Source: Phaseolus vulgaris (taxonomy: Eukaryota > Streptophyta > Magnoliopsida > Fabales > Fabaceae). From it: DNA of 64,000 bases. The notes under the pieces were generated by a model, which did no database searches, was not told the DNA's origin, and was given only the letters and a program-made list of their open reading frames with translations. The stretch's first letter is position 1, and each line of letters opens with the position of its first letter. Positions 53,323 through 64,000 of this stretch are shown here, in pieces. The stretch is from the NCBI RefSeq assembly GCF_000499845.2, contig NC_023749.2, forward strand, positions 27,125,353-27,189,352, written 5' to 3'. The position numbers were made by a program, and so were the translations under genes.

Positions 53323-56300
53323 ATGGAAGAAAAAACTCTTTTGACAATCTTTTTTTCGCTATTCGATGAAATTCTTTATGAGGTTGCAGAAGAGAAGACT
53401 TTAATAGCGTTGTGTTTGAAGTTCGAAAAGCTCTTCATGAAAAAGTTCATTTGTAACAATTTGTTGTTGACGAGATTACTCTTGGAATTACATATCGAGG
53501 AGGGTGGGTCACTATAGGCTCACCTTGATGAACTCAATTTTATCTTCATGGAGCTCTATGACATAAATGGAAAAGTATAAGATGAAAACGTAGTGATGAT
53601 TATACTAGTCTCCCTTTCGCCATCCTATATGAGAAACATGGTAAGTTTGCTAAGAATTGGGAAGGATTGTATTAGACTTACAGAGGTCAAGTCAAGCCTT
53701 TATACAAGAGAGTTATACCTCAAAGCATACATGAATGATGACAATTCATTGTCTTCTGAGATGGTAGTCTTCAAGAAAGACAATAAGGTCAAGAAGCAAA
53801 AGAAGATGAAAACTAACCCTGATGATCCTAACGAATATTGTAAACAACTGGAGCCATTATGCATAAGGACACATCATCTAATAAAGACATAGTGTTAGTT
53901 GTTGCGATTAGGCAACAATCATCGGGTTAGTGGGTCCTAGACTTTCATTGCTCTTTTTGTATGAGTCTCATGAGGATTGGTTTACCATGTTTGAAGATTA
54001 TGAAGGTGGTAAGATGTTGTGGAATGCTTCTTACAAGACTTTCAATATAGGTTTTTTTTTTTCAAATAAGGATGTATTCTAACATTGTTCAAACATTGAC
54101 CAACTTCAGGTATGCCCTTATATTCATTAAAGTCTTGGATATGAAAATAAAAAGGAGGAATGATATCTTTGTGATGCAGGAGCTAGGGAAGCGAATGTGT
54201 ATTTTTTTAGGGGTTATTTGTAGTTTGTTTGAGGCTGCACCATCACGTCGTTTAAAACCTCATTTGATACTATCTAGCATATGCATCCAAGCCATATGAG
54301 TAGTTGTAGTTTGGATATCTTGTCCAGGTAAGGGTTACTAGGTAGCCAAAAGGTGGATTTTTTTTGCTTTATGGACACTATGTGTTTGGGAAACAACAAA
54401 AATAAAGCTTTCCTACAACATTACACAAGTGGAATATTGTATTATTCATATTGTTATGGGTCATCATCGTTGGGAGGAGCCAACTATTTTTTTCTCAATC
54501 ATTGATGATTATTCAAGGTTTACTTTGGTGTTCACGATGAAACACAAAGTAAAAATCTTTGAGAAGTTTAAGCATTAATCGCTCCAAACAATTAATTGAC
54601 TGAGAATATGGTCAACAGTCTAACGATGAATAACGATATGAAATTCTACTCTAAGATGTTTAACAACTTTTATAGAGATAAAGGTTGTTGTGGAAAAAGC
54701 TAAAAAAATCACTTAGATTGTCTACTACACAAGTGAAGAAACTACTAATAGAGAAAAAAAAAACATGCAAAGGAAAAATAGATGATTAATAAGGGAAAAT
54801 CAAGGAAGAAACATGCATAAAATATTGACGTGGTTCAATTGAAGTGTTGATGAACTTTAGTCTATGCCCATAATAGAAAATTCATTATGAAACAAATATT
54901 ACAACTCAAGTTCGTCTCTTGGTGAACTTTCTTGCTCCACTAACGATTACAAAGAACTCACAACTCCCCCATTAAACAAACTGTTTGTACAAGGTCCTAT
55001 CCATAAAGAAATTATTATTATAACTAATTTTCATAGATCACGCCTAAATTAGTAGAAAAGTCATGTGAATAGTGCTTCCACAACTAAGCTTGAAGCATCA
55101 AGTAGGTGGACTTTCTAATGACAAACAAATGAAGTTATGATCTAAGGTGGAGTAGACGGTCTTATGCCATCAGATGATTTGAAGACAAACATACTGACAA
55201 AGACATGCGATCTTATGCCACCAAACAATTTTGAACCATCAGATGGTCTACAACATCAAACGATCTAGGAATCTTAACAAGATTTTTACTAAGTTAATCT
55301 TCAAAAAGGCATTGCAAGGTACTTAATTGTTTGTCATACTCCATAGTAGAACGAAGCTGCTAAGAAAGTGAAAATAATCTTGCTTCAGAGGAAAATTCAC
55401 ATATTGTTGCATTTTGATATTGGATGGATGATATTGGAGTGATGTTGTAAGCATGACGTGTTTTTTGGTGGATTGTTCCCCATCCATAACCAATTCATTC
55501 AAGACTCTAATTGAGATATGGTCAGGAAAGTCAAATGATTATTCAATGTTGAATGTGTTTGGGTGTCCAATTTACTATCATGTAGACCATAGTAAATTTG
55601 AACATAGATCCAGGAATGAAGTGTTGTTGGCTATGAGAGTGGGGGTAAAAAAGGCTTCAGATTATGGTTACTATCTAAGGGTAGATGATTATCAATAAAG
55701 ACATTATGTTTGATCAAATCTCTTTGATCCATAAGAAGTTAAACGAGACACCAAGGGAGGTGTCTTCAAAGTTAGAGAGAGTTCAGGAAGAGGTTGAGTT
55801 CTCTTTAAAGGATTCGCATGTTAGACTTATAGTGTCTATAACGAAGCACTCAAGCTTTTAAGGGTATTACATCAATTATCTAACCCTCAAACCTTTGTTC
55901 TAAGGTCTCAAACATGACCACAACAACTTGAGAGATATAAGATTCTTTCCAATGTGTTGGTTATAATGGAGGAGTTAGAGTCATATGAGCTAGCTAGCTT
56001 TTGTGCAGTAGTCATTTGTACTGAGGGCAAAAAGTGGATTGTAGCTATGAACAAAATAGATGAAATTCCAATGGAGAATGAGACTTAGGAGTTGGTAACG
56101 TCATCTAGAGGTAGAAGTATTTTTGGGTGCAAGTGGATATTTAAAAAAAATATCACTATAGCCTCTGATAGTAAGCCGTCTGGTGAAACGACTATACGAT
56201 CGTTTAATGGTAGTGTCTAAAACAACATTTAGTATGAGAGTGTTTAATGGTAGGTTGTTTGGTGAAACACCTACAACATCAAGTGGTAGAGCATCTAGTA

Positions 56301-57156
56301 AGGTGTCTACATTGTAATAAGTAAGGTTAAAGGTTCATTTGGTAGCCAAGGGCTATAACTAGAATGAGAGGATGGACTATGATGAGATTTTATCTCCAAT
56401 AGTCAAGAACACATTCATCAAGGTCTTGTTTGCTCCTATGGATAGTTAAGATATGGAGTTTGAACTGGTATATTGGAGATGACCTTCCTCCATGGACATC
56501 TAGGGGAAGACACTCTTATGTGGTAACCATAAGATTTCAAGGTGATGGGTGAGGAGGAGTATAAGTGTAAACTGAAGAGGTCATTGTCCAAATTGAAACA
56601 ATATCTTAGGCAATGGTAAAAGAGATTTTATCAATTTATCATCTCTTAAAGGTACAAAATAAGTTTGTATGATCCATGTGTTTATCATATTAAGGTGGAG
56701 AATGGTGAGTTAAGGTTCAAGTCACTACTTAGAAGTGATATTTTGATGAAAAATATGGATACAAATGAGAAAATTTTAGAGATAGAGATCAATAGGGATC
56801 ACATCCAGAAAAAAAGGTTTTTTTTTTTTTTGTGTCAGAGGCACTACATCCAAACTGTCCTAAGATGCTTTGGGATTGAACATCCTAAAATCGTGACCAT
56901 ACCTTTACAATATCTATATGTCTTTCTAAGATCAATTCTACTCAAATTGATGAAAGCAATTTTTTTGGGTAAAGATAACATGGAGCGTGGTAAGACAAAA
57001 CATATTGATATCAAATATCACTTTCTTCATTCTAAGGAGAGGATTGAAGTGAAGAATATAAACACCCAGGAGAATCCAATAGATGCCTTCATGAAGCTCG
57101 TTCCCAATAGCAAATTTATACATTGTTTGGACTTGTTGAACATTGATGGTTGGTAG
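53323..57156 (+). pseudogene. Degenerate Ty1/copia polyprotein
   Basis: Pieces occur in copia order with many stops and shifts: gag (53323-53892: DEILYEVAEEKT, then a SLSPSY block), the end of the protease region (about 53950-54160: HEDWFTMFEDYEGG), integrase (about 54370-54690: FSIIDDYSRFT and a decayed TDNG..F block), late integrase (55453-55698: IWSGKSNDYSMLNVFGCP), RT (about 56000-56640: GCKWIFKK, LVAKGY, DYDEILSPIVK) and RNase H (56665-57156: TKHIDIKYHF to FIHCLDLLNI). The YVDD region is corrupted. Gag-protease-IN-RT-RH is the copia order, unlike gypsy. The element is old and inactive. Confidence 0.85.
54695..55390 (+). other. Unclassified insertion inside the copia integrase
   Basis: Copia integrase homology stops at about 54690 and resumes at about 55400. 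The intervening 0.7 kb has no coding potential. It contains GACGTGGTTCAATTG, AGTCTATGCCC and repeated CAGATGAT/CAAACGAT words like those at 57240-57330. I could not find terminal repeats. Confidence 0.45.
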
Positions 57157-57967
57157 TAATTCCAAAAGAAAAAGATTGCAATCCTATGTGGAGCTTTGTA
57201 GATCTTGGGGTACTTAAATCTCTCTAGAATACATTATCTAATAATTATAGATGTTGTCTAATGGAGTCATTTGATAGTTGTAGATATCATCTAGTACTAG
57301 GATCATCTAATGACTCCGAGTTATACCGTCTGGTTATGTTCTATTTTGTTAGTTAGATTAATGTTTGTACTTCTAATTATGTTTTTTTTTGTTAGTTTGA
57401 TTTGTGTTTGTACTTCTAACTAACTTGTAATTATTTACGTCCCTTTTATAAGGGTGACTGATATACATTCATTGAAAATGAAAAATGTAATAACATTTAT
57501 TGTTTAATATAAAAAATAGTTTATTATATTCTATCTATGTATTTGTTTTTTGTTTGATGCATGGTTTTTCACCCTCGTTGAGATCAAGATTCAAAACTAA
57601 ATCCAAAGTTGTTCTTGTATTATTGGTTAAGGATGTGCAGGTTGGATTCAAGCACTTTCTTGAAGTGGTGGTGGGTGTGAGACGGTGTGGGGTTTGTTAT
57701 GACATTTTTCATAAAGTTAATGAATTTGAAGTGGACTAATAATGTTGGGTCTTTTGAAGGGGTATACTACAGACCAATGAGCCATGAGAAAATCCACATA
57801 AGAGACCTGGTATCACCTTTAACTCAAAACCTTAATTAAGGCAATGGTTTGTGGGTTTTCTTTCTTATATGTTCAACAACTTTCTCATTTCTACTCAATG
57901 TGGGACTCAAAGACACACTTTGATTCTTAACAATCTTCCCCTAAAGTGTGAGTCCCTTCCACATTGA
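57157..57967 (+). other. Copia 3' flank / probable decayed 3' LTR, then dispersed repeat
   Basis: Follows the copia RNase H end; CCCTTTTATAAGGGTGACTG near 57441 looks like LTR transcript-end sequence, but the LTR borders are not recognisable. From about 57743 to 57915 the sequence is a diverged direct repeat of about 62253-62420 on the far side of Gag-1. Confidence 0.45.
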
Positions 57968-57983
57968 TATACTGATAAAGGCA

Positions 57984-58291
57984 TAATGCTTGGCCTTGCC
58001 CCTCATGGGATGGAATTGGGCTTTTTGGGCTTTGGCCTTCTTGGGCTTGGGCTTGGGCTTGGGCCTCATCTTTATTTTATGTCTTCTTTTAATTTTGAGA
58101 AGACTAGAAGGAAGAACTTCAAATGTGAGGGTGAATGTCCTCTTCCTTCATTAATAAAAGCCTCCTTTATTTGATTCTCATCATACTCCTCGAGTTGGAG
58201 AGAATTCGTCCACGAATTCTGAATCCCTGCATATAACAAAGTTAGTTTACTTTTACAAGAAAAAGTGGAAGAAAAAGAAAAACATGACTTA
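57984..58291 (-). repeat. Inverted copy of the Gag-1 3' internal/LTR junction
   Basis: Reverse complement of 60906-61215 with about six to eight differences by eye. It includes the GGGCTT-rich LTR stretch, the AGAATTCG hairpin and the AAAAGTAAACT segment. It stops at TTATCA, where the leader with TGTGGTATC begins. Confidence 0.88.
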
Positions 58292-59521
58292 TCATGTGGT
58301 ATCTAGAGTTTAGGTTTGCTCTTGTTTAATTTTGAGTTGTGTTGCACTTTTAATTCAAGTGCTCTTTAATTCTTGTTGTTTATCTTTCTGTTTTTAGGCT
58401 TATTTTGAGTTTTATTGCTGTTTTCTTAATTGTGCCTATCATGTGTTTGTGTCTTTTCCTTTTTAAATCCATACAAGTTTTGTCATAGTCATGTTTTTCC
58501 AAGAATGTCATCACTTCTTGTAGTACTTTTATTGAATTTTTTGTTTCTTGCTTTGGTGTAATACAGTTTTCTGAGTTTGATACTTGATCCTTAGTGCATT
58601 TTCTGTTTTAGTTTTGAGTTCATACTTGTAGTTTAGATCTATACAAGTTCCTATACATCATTTCCATTATGTCTTTGCTAGTTCTTAATTCTGTTTTTCG
58701 TTCCTGTTAGCATTCCTCTGTTTTTCTGAAAACGTGCTTACTGTTTCGATTTATTGCAATTGATTTACTCACTGGAAATTTCTGAAATTCTGGATTTGTG
58801 TTCTTCAAAGTGTTATAAAAGAGTAGAAAAAAGAAGTACTTCAAAATTCCAAGTACAAAAATAATGATAAATCAAAAACAAAAAGTGTGCAATTCTGCCG
58901 GAAAAAATAGGGTAATCTGGCAGCGATTTTAGAAAATTTATCTCAATTAATTGGCTTACTGTTTTTGCGTAATTCCAGTGCCATTGTTGAGCTAAGATAT
59001 TGAACTTTCTGTGGTTAAAATTTCATAATCCAGTTCGCTTTATATCGTTCCAGTTAAATCCGTGAACATCAAGCACAGTTTGCATAAAAAAATATTTTCA
59101 AGTAGCTCTGTTTTTGTTTTCTTCATCTACTCTAGTGCTTTTCTTTAGGTATCTTTTGTGTGCCTTCTTTTTTATTGAGTACCTTATTTTCTTGCTTGTC
59201 TTCTATTCATTACTCTTTGAGTTTGTCATACATCTAGTATTCCTTTTGTTATAGCCTTTTATTGCTTATACCTTTTCTTGCTTGTCTTTCATTATTCATT
59301 GGTTTTGTGGTGAAGTCCTTTGAAGATTGTGTGCTCTTGCTTTGACATATTTCATTTGAGATTGCTCAAGGCCTCAAGATCAGCTTGGTGAAGAGAGTAT
59401 TCTTTCTTTGAGAGTGATTTTAAGTGACCCTTCACTTCGGCAGTTTGGTTCCAATTTATTTTGCTAACTTTGTTTTCTTAACTTTGTTTGCTGTTTTGTT
59501 GTTTGCTGTTTTCTTTTACAA
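58292..59521 (+). other. Gag-1 leader with primer-binding site
   Basis: TGGTATCTAGAG at about 58297 is the initiator-Met type primer site with one or two changes. The remaining 1.2 kb aligns with the Chr-1 leader through most of its length, diverged but clearly related, although noncoding. An alternative frame starting at 59424 overlaps gag. Confidence 0.75.
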
Positions 59522-61129
59522 ATGGCTTCATATTCCAGTGGTGAGTCTTACAAACAGCGTTCGCCTAGTAAAGCTTCTGTTCTTGGGGAATTACAAGAAG
59601 CTCACCGCACTATTAGACGGTTGGAGGCACAATTGCAAAGAATGGACGTGCAGCAAGCTAGACCTTCTCATTCTCAACATGGTTCACGGCATTCTCATAG
59701 ACCTTCATCTAGAGGCTCTTCCAATGATCATGGACGTGAAGAAGAACATAGAAGAAGGAGACCTCAACCCCACTTTCATGGATATAGACCTCATGCTCAT
59801 GAAGATAAACGTGAAGATGGCTACTACCGAGATGCAAAGGCCAAGCTCCATTCGGTCAAAATTCCTAGTTTCAATGGGGATAGTGATCCTAATGTGTATC
59901 TAGATTGGGAGGCTAAATGTGAACAGATTTTTGACCTCTATGAGATCCTAGATGAGCACAAATATAAGCTAGCCACCTTAGAATTTAGTGATTATGCCAT
60001 GAAATGGTGGCATGGTGTTGTAATGGACATTATATATCGCAAGAAACCTCTCGTGGTTTCTTGGAATGCTTTGAAAGAGTGTATGCGCGCAAGGTTTGTT
60101 CCTCCTTCTAGGAAGGAATACTTGTTGAAGTTCCAAAGGCTTCCTCAAGGACATAGGATGGTAGATGAATACTTTAAAGATTTTGAAACAACTTTGACTA
60201 AAATGAATACGCATGCTAATGAAGAGTTAAAGATTAAATGGTTTGTACGTGGTTTGAGAAGAGATATTAGAGACTTTGTAGAATTAAAAGAATATTCTTC
60301 TTTAAAGAGAGTGTTTCGCAAAGCCATCAAGGTGGAATCATATCTTTTGAAAAACACTTTCAAAAATACTCATGATGGTGATTTCTACAACTCTTCTAGG
60401 AAGGATGCAAACAAAATTTCTACTCAAATTTCTCCTTCCAATTTTTCAAAACAAACCATGTTTCCAAAGAAAGTTTCTACTACAAATCTTTCTACTCCTA
60501 AGTCACCTACCAAAACTTCAAATATCAAATGTTTTAAATGTTTAGGTTTTGGGCACATAGCTCTTCATTGTCCACAAAAGCAAATCTTAAAGATAAACAT
60601 GGTAAAACAAGACTTGATTCACCCACCTACCACAAGTAAAAATGAAAAAGACAAAGAAGGCCAAATTGACATGGGTCTTATCCTTCCACATCCAAGGTGT
60701 TTTCCTTCCTTATCTTTTTCATTACCAAAGGTTCTTACTTCACCACCATCTTGGTTAAAAAATGTTAGGGATGATTTGTTCATACCTCCTAATGGTTGTC
60801 ACCATTTAAGAGGCCTTTTTCCAAAAGATATCATCATTCCCAAACAAATTTTTCCAACTTGGTCGATTTATAGAACCTCATTTTCTGAAATCCCATTGTT
60901 TACCAATGATAAGTCATGTTTTTCTTTTTCTTCCACTTTTTCTTGTAAAAGTAAACTGACTTTGTTATATGCAGGGATTCAGAATTCGTGGACGAATTCT
61001 CTCCAACTCGAGGAGTGTGATGAGAATCAAATAAAGGAGGCTTTTATTAATGAAGGAAGAGGACATTCACCCTCACATTTGAAGTTCTTCCTTCTAGTCT
61101 TCTCAAAATTAAAAGAAGACATAAAATAA
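59522..61129 (+). CDS. Gag-1 Gag protein, 535 residues, with pol scraps and LTR-encoded tail
   Basis: Start MASYSSGESYKQ matches the Chr start. A coiled-coil-like N-terminus, the gag core ([16 protein letters not shown] at about 125-140) and the CCHC knuckle CFKCLGFGHIALHC (337-350) are intact. After it, protease, RT, RNase H and integrase are missing; only a decayed pre-RT segment (PPNGCHHLRG) remains. The frame then joins, still open, the end of pol (QNSWTNSLQL) and runs about 36 codons into the 3' LTR. This is the layout of TR-GAG elements, which supply Gag and depend on relatives for enzymes. The absence of any stop over 535 codons suggests either recent origin or selection on Gag. Confidence 0.9.
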   Translation: MASYSSGESYKQRSPSKASVLGELQEAHRTIRRLEAQLQRMDVQQARPSHSQHGSRHSHRPSSRGSSNDHGREEEHRRRRPQPHFHGYRPHAHEDKREDGYYRDAKAKLHSVKIPSFNGDSDPNVYLDWEAKCEQIFDLYEILDEHKYKLATLEFSDYAMKWWHGVVMDIIYRKKPLVVSWNALKECMRARFVPPSRKEYLLKFQRLPQGHRMVDEYFKDFETTLTKMNTHANEELKIKWFVRGLRRDIRDFVELKEYSSLKRVFRKAIKVESYLLKNTFKNTHDGDFYNSSRKDANKISTQISPSNFSKQTMFPKKVSTTNLSTPKSPTKTSNIKCFKCLGFGHIALHCPQKQILKINMVKQDLIHPPTTSKNEKDKEGQIDMGLILPHPRCFPSLSFSLPKVLTSPPSWLKNVRDDLFIPPNGCHHLRGLFPKDIIIPKQIFPTWSIYRTSFSEIPLFTNDKSCFSFSSTFSCKSKLTLLYAGIQNSWTNSLQLEECDENQIKEAFINEGRGHSPSHLKFFLLVFSKLKEDIK

Positions 61130-62088
61130 AGATGAGGCCCAAGCCCAAGCCCAAGCCCAAGAAGGCCAAAGCCCAAAAAGCCCAAGTCCATCCCATGAAG
61201 GGCAAGTCAAGCATTAAATAAAAGAGCATCATTTGAATTACTCTTGTATAGTTGTAGGAGGTGTGGATATTAAATAAAGAAGTGTGAAAATGTAAAATAA
61301 AGTCACATTATCCATGTGAATTAGGAGAGTAGGTGTAGGTGTAGTTTTTAGGAGGTGTCATAGTAGAAAAAGGTCACACCTCCCATGTGACTTGTTTTTT
61401 GTGGGAATTTCAAATGAGTTTTATTTGAATTTTCCCACCTATTTTCCAGCACCCTCACACTATAAATAGAGGTGTGGGCTCTTGTAAAATTCAGAATTGA
61501 AATTGGTAATAGAGAAACTCTACTCAATTTGAGAGAGAATTGTGAGAACTTGTTTTCTCCTTCACCTTGTCTTATCTTGAGTGCATTTGGTTCTCTCAAG
61601 TGGCGGCACTAACTCACTTATCTTGGAGCCTTCACCATCCAAGTGGCATGATCATCAAACCAAATCCTTCATCTCCATAAGTTCTTCTTTCTTTCATCTC
61701 CTAGTTCATTTGAAGCTAAAACATGTCTTAGTTTACTTTTCTATCATTTTTCATTCGGTATTTTAGTTTGTTTCTGAATTTGCTTCGGTTCATCTTCTCC
61801 TTGGCTGTATCCATTTGTTTCTTCTTCATTTCTAGTTGTTTTGTTCGGTTCAATTATGTTATTGAGCTTTTTCAAACGGTGCTTTTGTTTTTATACACAT
61901 TTTAATCGGTTCAATTGGCAATAGATGGAACTTCCATGTGAGTTTGGTGTTTGGTGCAAGTTTTGGTGAGTTCTTGAAACATAGAACCTTGATCCAATTC
62001 TATTAAAAGTGCCTAAGCTATCTCTAACTCAAGTTGATTCCATAGAATGTCAAAGAATCATCTCTACTTTGCTAGTGGAATCATATCA
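61018..62088 (+). repeat. Gag-1 3' LTR (1071 bp)
   Basis: Starts TGATGAGAATC and ends AATCATATCA. TATAAATA at 61461-61468. Collinear with the Chr LTRs but well diverged, including an AAGCCC short tandem (61141-61165). Confidence 0.88.
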
Positions 62089-62093
62089 TATAC

Positions 62094-63380
62094 TCTCCCT
62101 TGATTTTGACCTTTACTTGTATTGCCATTTATCTTAATATGACACATTTTTCCTTAAACACCTATCAGACATAATTTTGATACAAGAAATCCATAAAACT
62201 TAGAATTCTTCACCCACTCTCTGATTCGATTACGAAGATGAACAATTGGTTGTTGGGTCTTATATAGGGGATACATAAAGGACAATTGGTACTAAAGAGT
62301 CATAAACAAACCCTTATAATAGACTTGACATCACCTTCAATCCAAAACATTAAGGCAATGAGTTTATGTGTTTTCTTCCTTATATGTTGCTTAACTTCCT
62401 CATTTCTACTTGTGAAAATAGGTCAAAACGCAAGAAGGAAAGGTTGAATTGTGTGTTTAAACTTCTTCAAATTTTTAAAAGATATCGTCTAATGATATGT
62501 AGTCAGACTATAATTTTACTTGACAGATGATTTATCAAAAAAAATTTCTTAAGAGACTACATCTTATGGAGAGCGTTAGATGCAACTTCAAGTTTGATGG
62601 TTGAAATGTCTAAAAAGACTTTTCAAAACTTGGTTTCACAAATCTCTACTTATAATATTAGTTTTAGTTAAATAATATGCAATATAAAAAGATAATGGAA
62701 AAGAATGATTTAAATTGTGTTTCTATACTGGTTCATCTATTAACAAAAACTACATCCAATTCTCAATCAATATATTAAGTTTCACTAGGCATACTATTGT
62801 TATAAGATACAAATGAGTATTAGTCACTCTTGACTAAAACTAAGTATTATTTGGACTACAACCACTCTTAACTGAGATTGAATGTTCTTTGGAGTGCAAC
62901 CACTATTAGCAAATATTGAGTATCATTTGCAACGCAACCACTCTTGGTTAAACATAGAGTTTACAAAGAATGTGATCTAAAAGGTCACATGTTGGCTCAT
63001 TAAAAGAGAAGTTACATCTTATGACAAATATAAGATTGACTCACTCTTTTAGGTTGCTCGAATACAAACAATGCTTTTTCCCACAACTACAAGGCTTGAA
63101 AAGCTTAAGATCTTGTGCACGTTCTTGTAGCAAGACTTACGTTATCATCAACCTTCCTTCTTCAAAGAGATATTCTATACATAAAACTTGAGTAGAAAAG
63201 AGTTGTTGAACATCTTTTGTAGCTCGTGAGGGTCTTCAGAAAAGTCTTCTTCTTGCAAGACGTGCATCTTTAAATGCGATTCATTTTTTCAAGAAAAATC
63301 TTAAAATTTGACAAGGTTAAATAGGGCTTGGTCATAGTACTTTTTAAAAACTAGACAAAAGCATGAGATCGTACAAGATA
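62094..63380 (+). other. Unclassified, repeat-rich intergenic DNA
   Basis: No gene seen. Contains the diverged direct repeat of 57743-57915 (62253-62420), a TATACTGGTTCA/CTACATCCAAT phrase near 62730-62760 also met near 31865-31905, and a 38-bp tandem repeat (62822-62960). Probably remains of more than one old element. Confidence 0.45.
62822..62960 (+). repeat. Degenerate tandem repeat, 38 bp x about 3.7
   Basis: Units carry a CAACCACTCTTA-like start and an ATTTGG-like end. They are strongly diverged, so the array is old. Confidence 0.75.
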
Positions 63381-64000
63381 TGTCTTGTCGGTTGACTTGG
63401 TCGTCGGTTGACTCTAACAACAAGTCTGGCTTCATCGAAATTTGGTGTTTTCTGAGTCGTGCTTGAATGCGGCTTTGTTGTGAGAAAAAGCTTTCCTTCG
63501 TAGCGCTGGAATATGGCTTCGCTGAGACAGAGGGCACCCCACCTGTTAATTGCACTCCGACGCTCAAGTCAGTATAGGGCTATAAGAAACAAGAAACAAC
63601 TAGTTTTACTGTTCAAAATGCATATTCAGAATTGCGTACCTTCACCTGGGACCTTAAGACCCTTTTATAGAGTACCATTAGGTCACCGTTGATAACCACT
63701 TTCCCCCACGAGAATCTATCTCGAGTGAGAAGATATTCAATGGGAGAGAATTCTGTTACAGTGTGTGTAATCTTAACAGCACAACTGAGCAGAATTCTAT
63801 CTTCTTGGAGTGCATCAAATCTTAACAGAATAACCACCTGGGTTCCAACTAGGGTAACCACTCCTGGGGCTAAATCCGTTTTCAAGTACATTTACATGCT
63901 TTTACGTATCACTTTACCATGCATATACCATTATGTATCCTGGGCACTAATATTCTATCAAACCCTAATTCACTTGGGCTTAAGATGACAAAATACGTTT
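63381..64000 (-). repeat. Tat-6: LTR of a Tat-type element, partial (runs off the right edge)
   Basis: On the minus strand it contains TATAAAA (complement of 63663-63669), then GACTTGAGCGTCGGAGTGC (complement of 63552-63570), and ends ACCGACAAGACA at 63381, like the CCGGCAGGAACA end of the Tat-4 LTR. The beginning is outside the window. No primer site is seen on its left, so it may be a 3' or solo LTR. Confidence 0.75.

Larger units (their letters stand above)
57973..62088 (+). mobile_element. Gag-1: non-autonomous gag-only (TR-GAG-like) chromovirus relative with an inverted 5' end
   Basis: Ends in a 1071-bp LTR (61018-62088). TATAC stands at 57968-57972 and 62089-62093, so the whole unit, beginning TGAT at 57973, seems to have integrated as one piece. 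In place of a 5' LTR there is an inverted copy (about 57984-58291) of its own internal/3' LTR junction (about 60906-61215). Then follow a Chr-like primer site and leader, and a gag frame with pol almost wholly missing. Confidence 0.82.

Noticed and set aside
54072..54299. Separate small gene in the copia region
   Set aside because: Its peptide follows the decayed copia protease-to-integrase linker in order and position, so it belongs to the pseudogene.
63301..63891. Minus-strand frames at the right edge
   Set aside because: They lie in a Tat-type LTR with TATA and the GACTTGAGCG word; no protein resemblance.

Overview
This is a plant nuclear repeat block, almost certainly from a dicot. The one intact host gene is a CC-type glutaredoxin, a land-plant class. 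Every large element is of a plant type: Ty3/gypsy Tat-like elements, CRM-like chromoviruses, Ty1/copia and CACTA. A papilionoid legume is my impression from overall sequence character and is not proven here. Nothing prokaryotic is present, and I see no rRNA, tRNA or CRISPR.

Element names used below. Tat-1 (<1-5120, minus), Tat-2 (5570-31172, minus), Tat-3 (16699-21546, plus), Tat-4 (31950-38357, plus), Tat-5 (40695-52898, plus) and Tat-6 (LTR only, 63381->64000, minus) are Ty3/gypsy elements with an extra archaeal-type RNase H (Tat lineage). Most also carry an antisense gene between pol and the 3' LTR. Chr-1 (8846-16628, plus) and Chr-2 (21547-28294, minus) are chromovirus-like elements with a single 1545-residue gag-pol ORF that runs into the 3' LTR. 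Gag-1 (57973-62088, plus) is a gag-only relative of Chr.

Layout. A CACTA transposon on the minus strand (5121-5569 plus 31178-31431) was the old landing site. Tat-1 sits at its left, and Tat-2 split it, leaving an AAAAT target duplication at 5565-5569 and 31173-31177. Chr-1 inserted into the Tat-2 antisense gene (CAGCA duplication). Tat-3 also inserted there, and Chr-2 inserted into Tat-3. A deletion then fused the Chr-2 leader to the Tat-2 protease region near 28291-28294, through an AACA overlap. Next come an unclassified spacer, the 5'-truncated Tat-4, a palindromic tandem array, the glutaredoxin gene (39228-39656, minus), and Tat-5 inserted about 1 kb upstream of that gene (ATATT duplication). 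The right part holds a decayed Ty1/copia element, Gag-1 (TATAC duplication) and an LTR running off the right edge.

How the parts work together. Tat-1 keeps an unbroken 1300-codon gag-to-RNase H reading frame that leaves the window. Tat-5 has a full gag-pol broken only by two CAG-to-TAG changes, together with an intact spliced antisense gene. Chr-1 looks complete and young. Chr-2 keeps its frame but has lost an RNase H aspartate. The least expected signal is in the Tat elements: the stretch between integrase and the antisense gene is an array of tandem hairpins whose stem sequences change while pairing is kept. It is seen in three diverged copies. The Gag-1 element, with an inverted copy of its own 3' end in place of the 5' LTR, is the second strong oddity.
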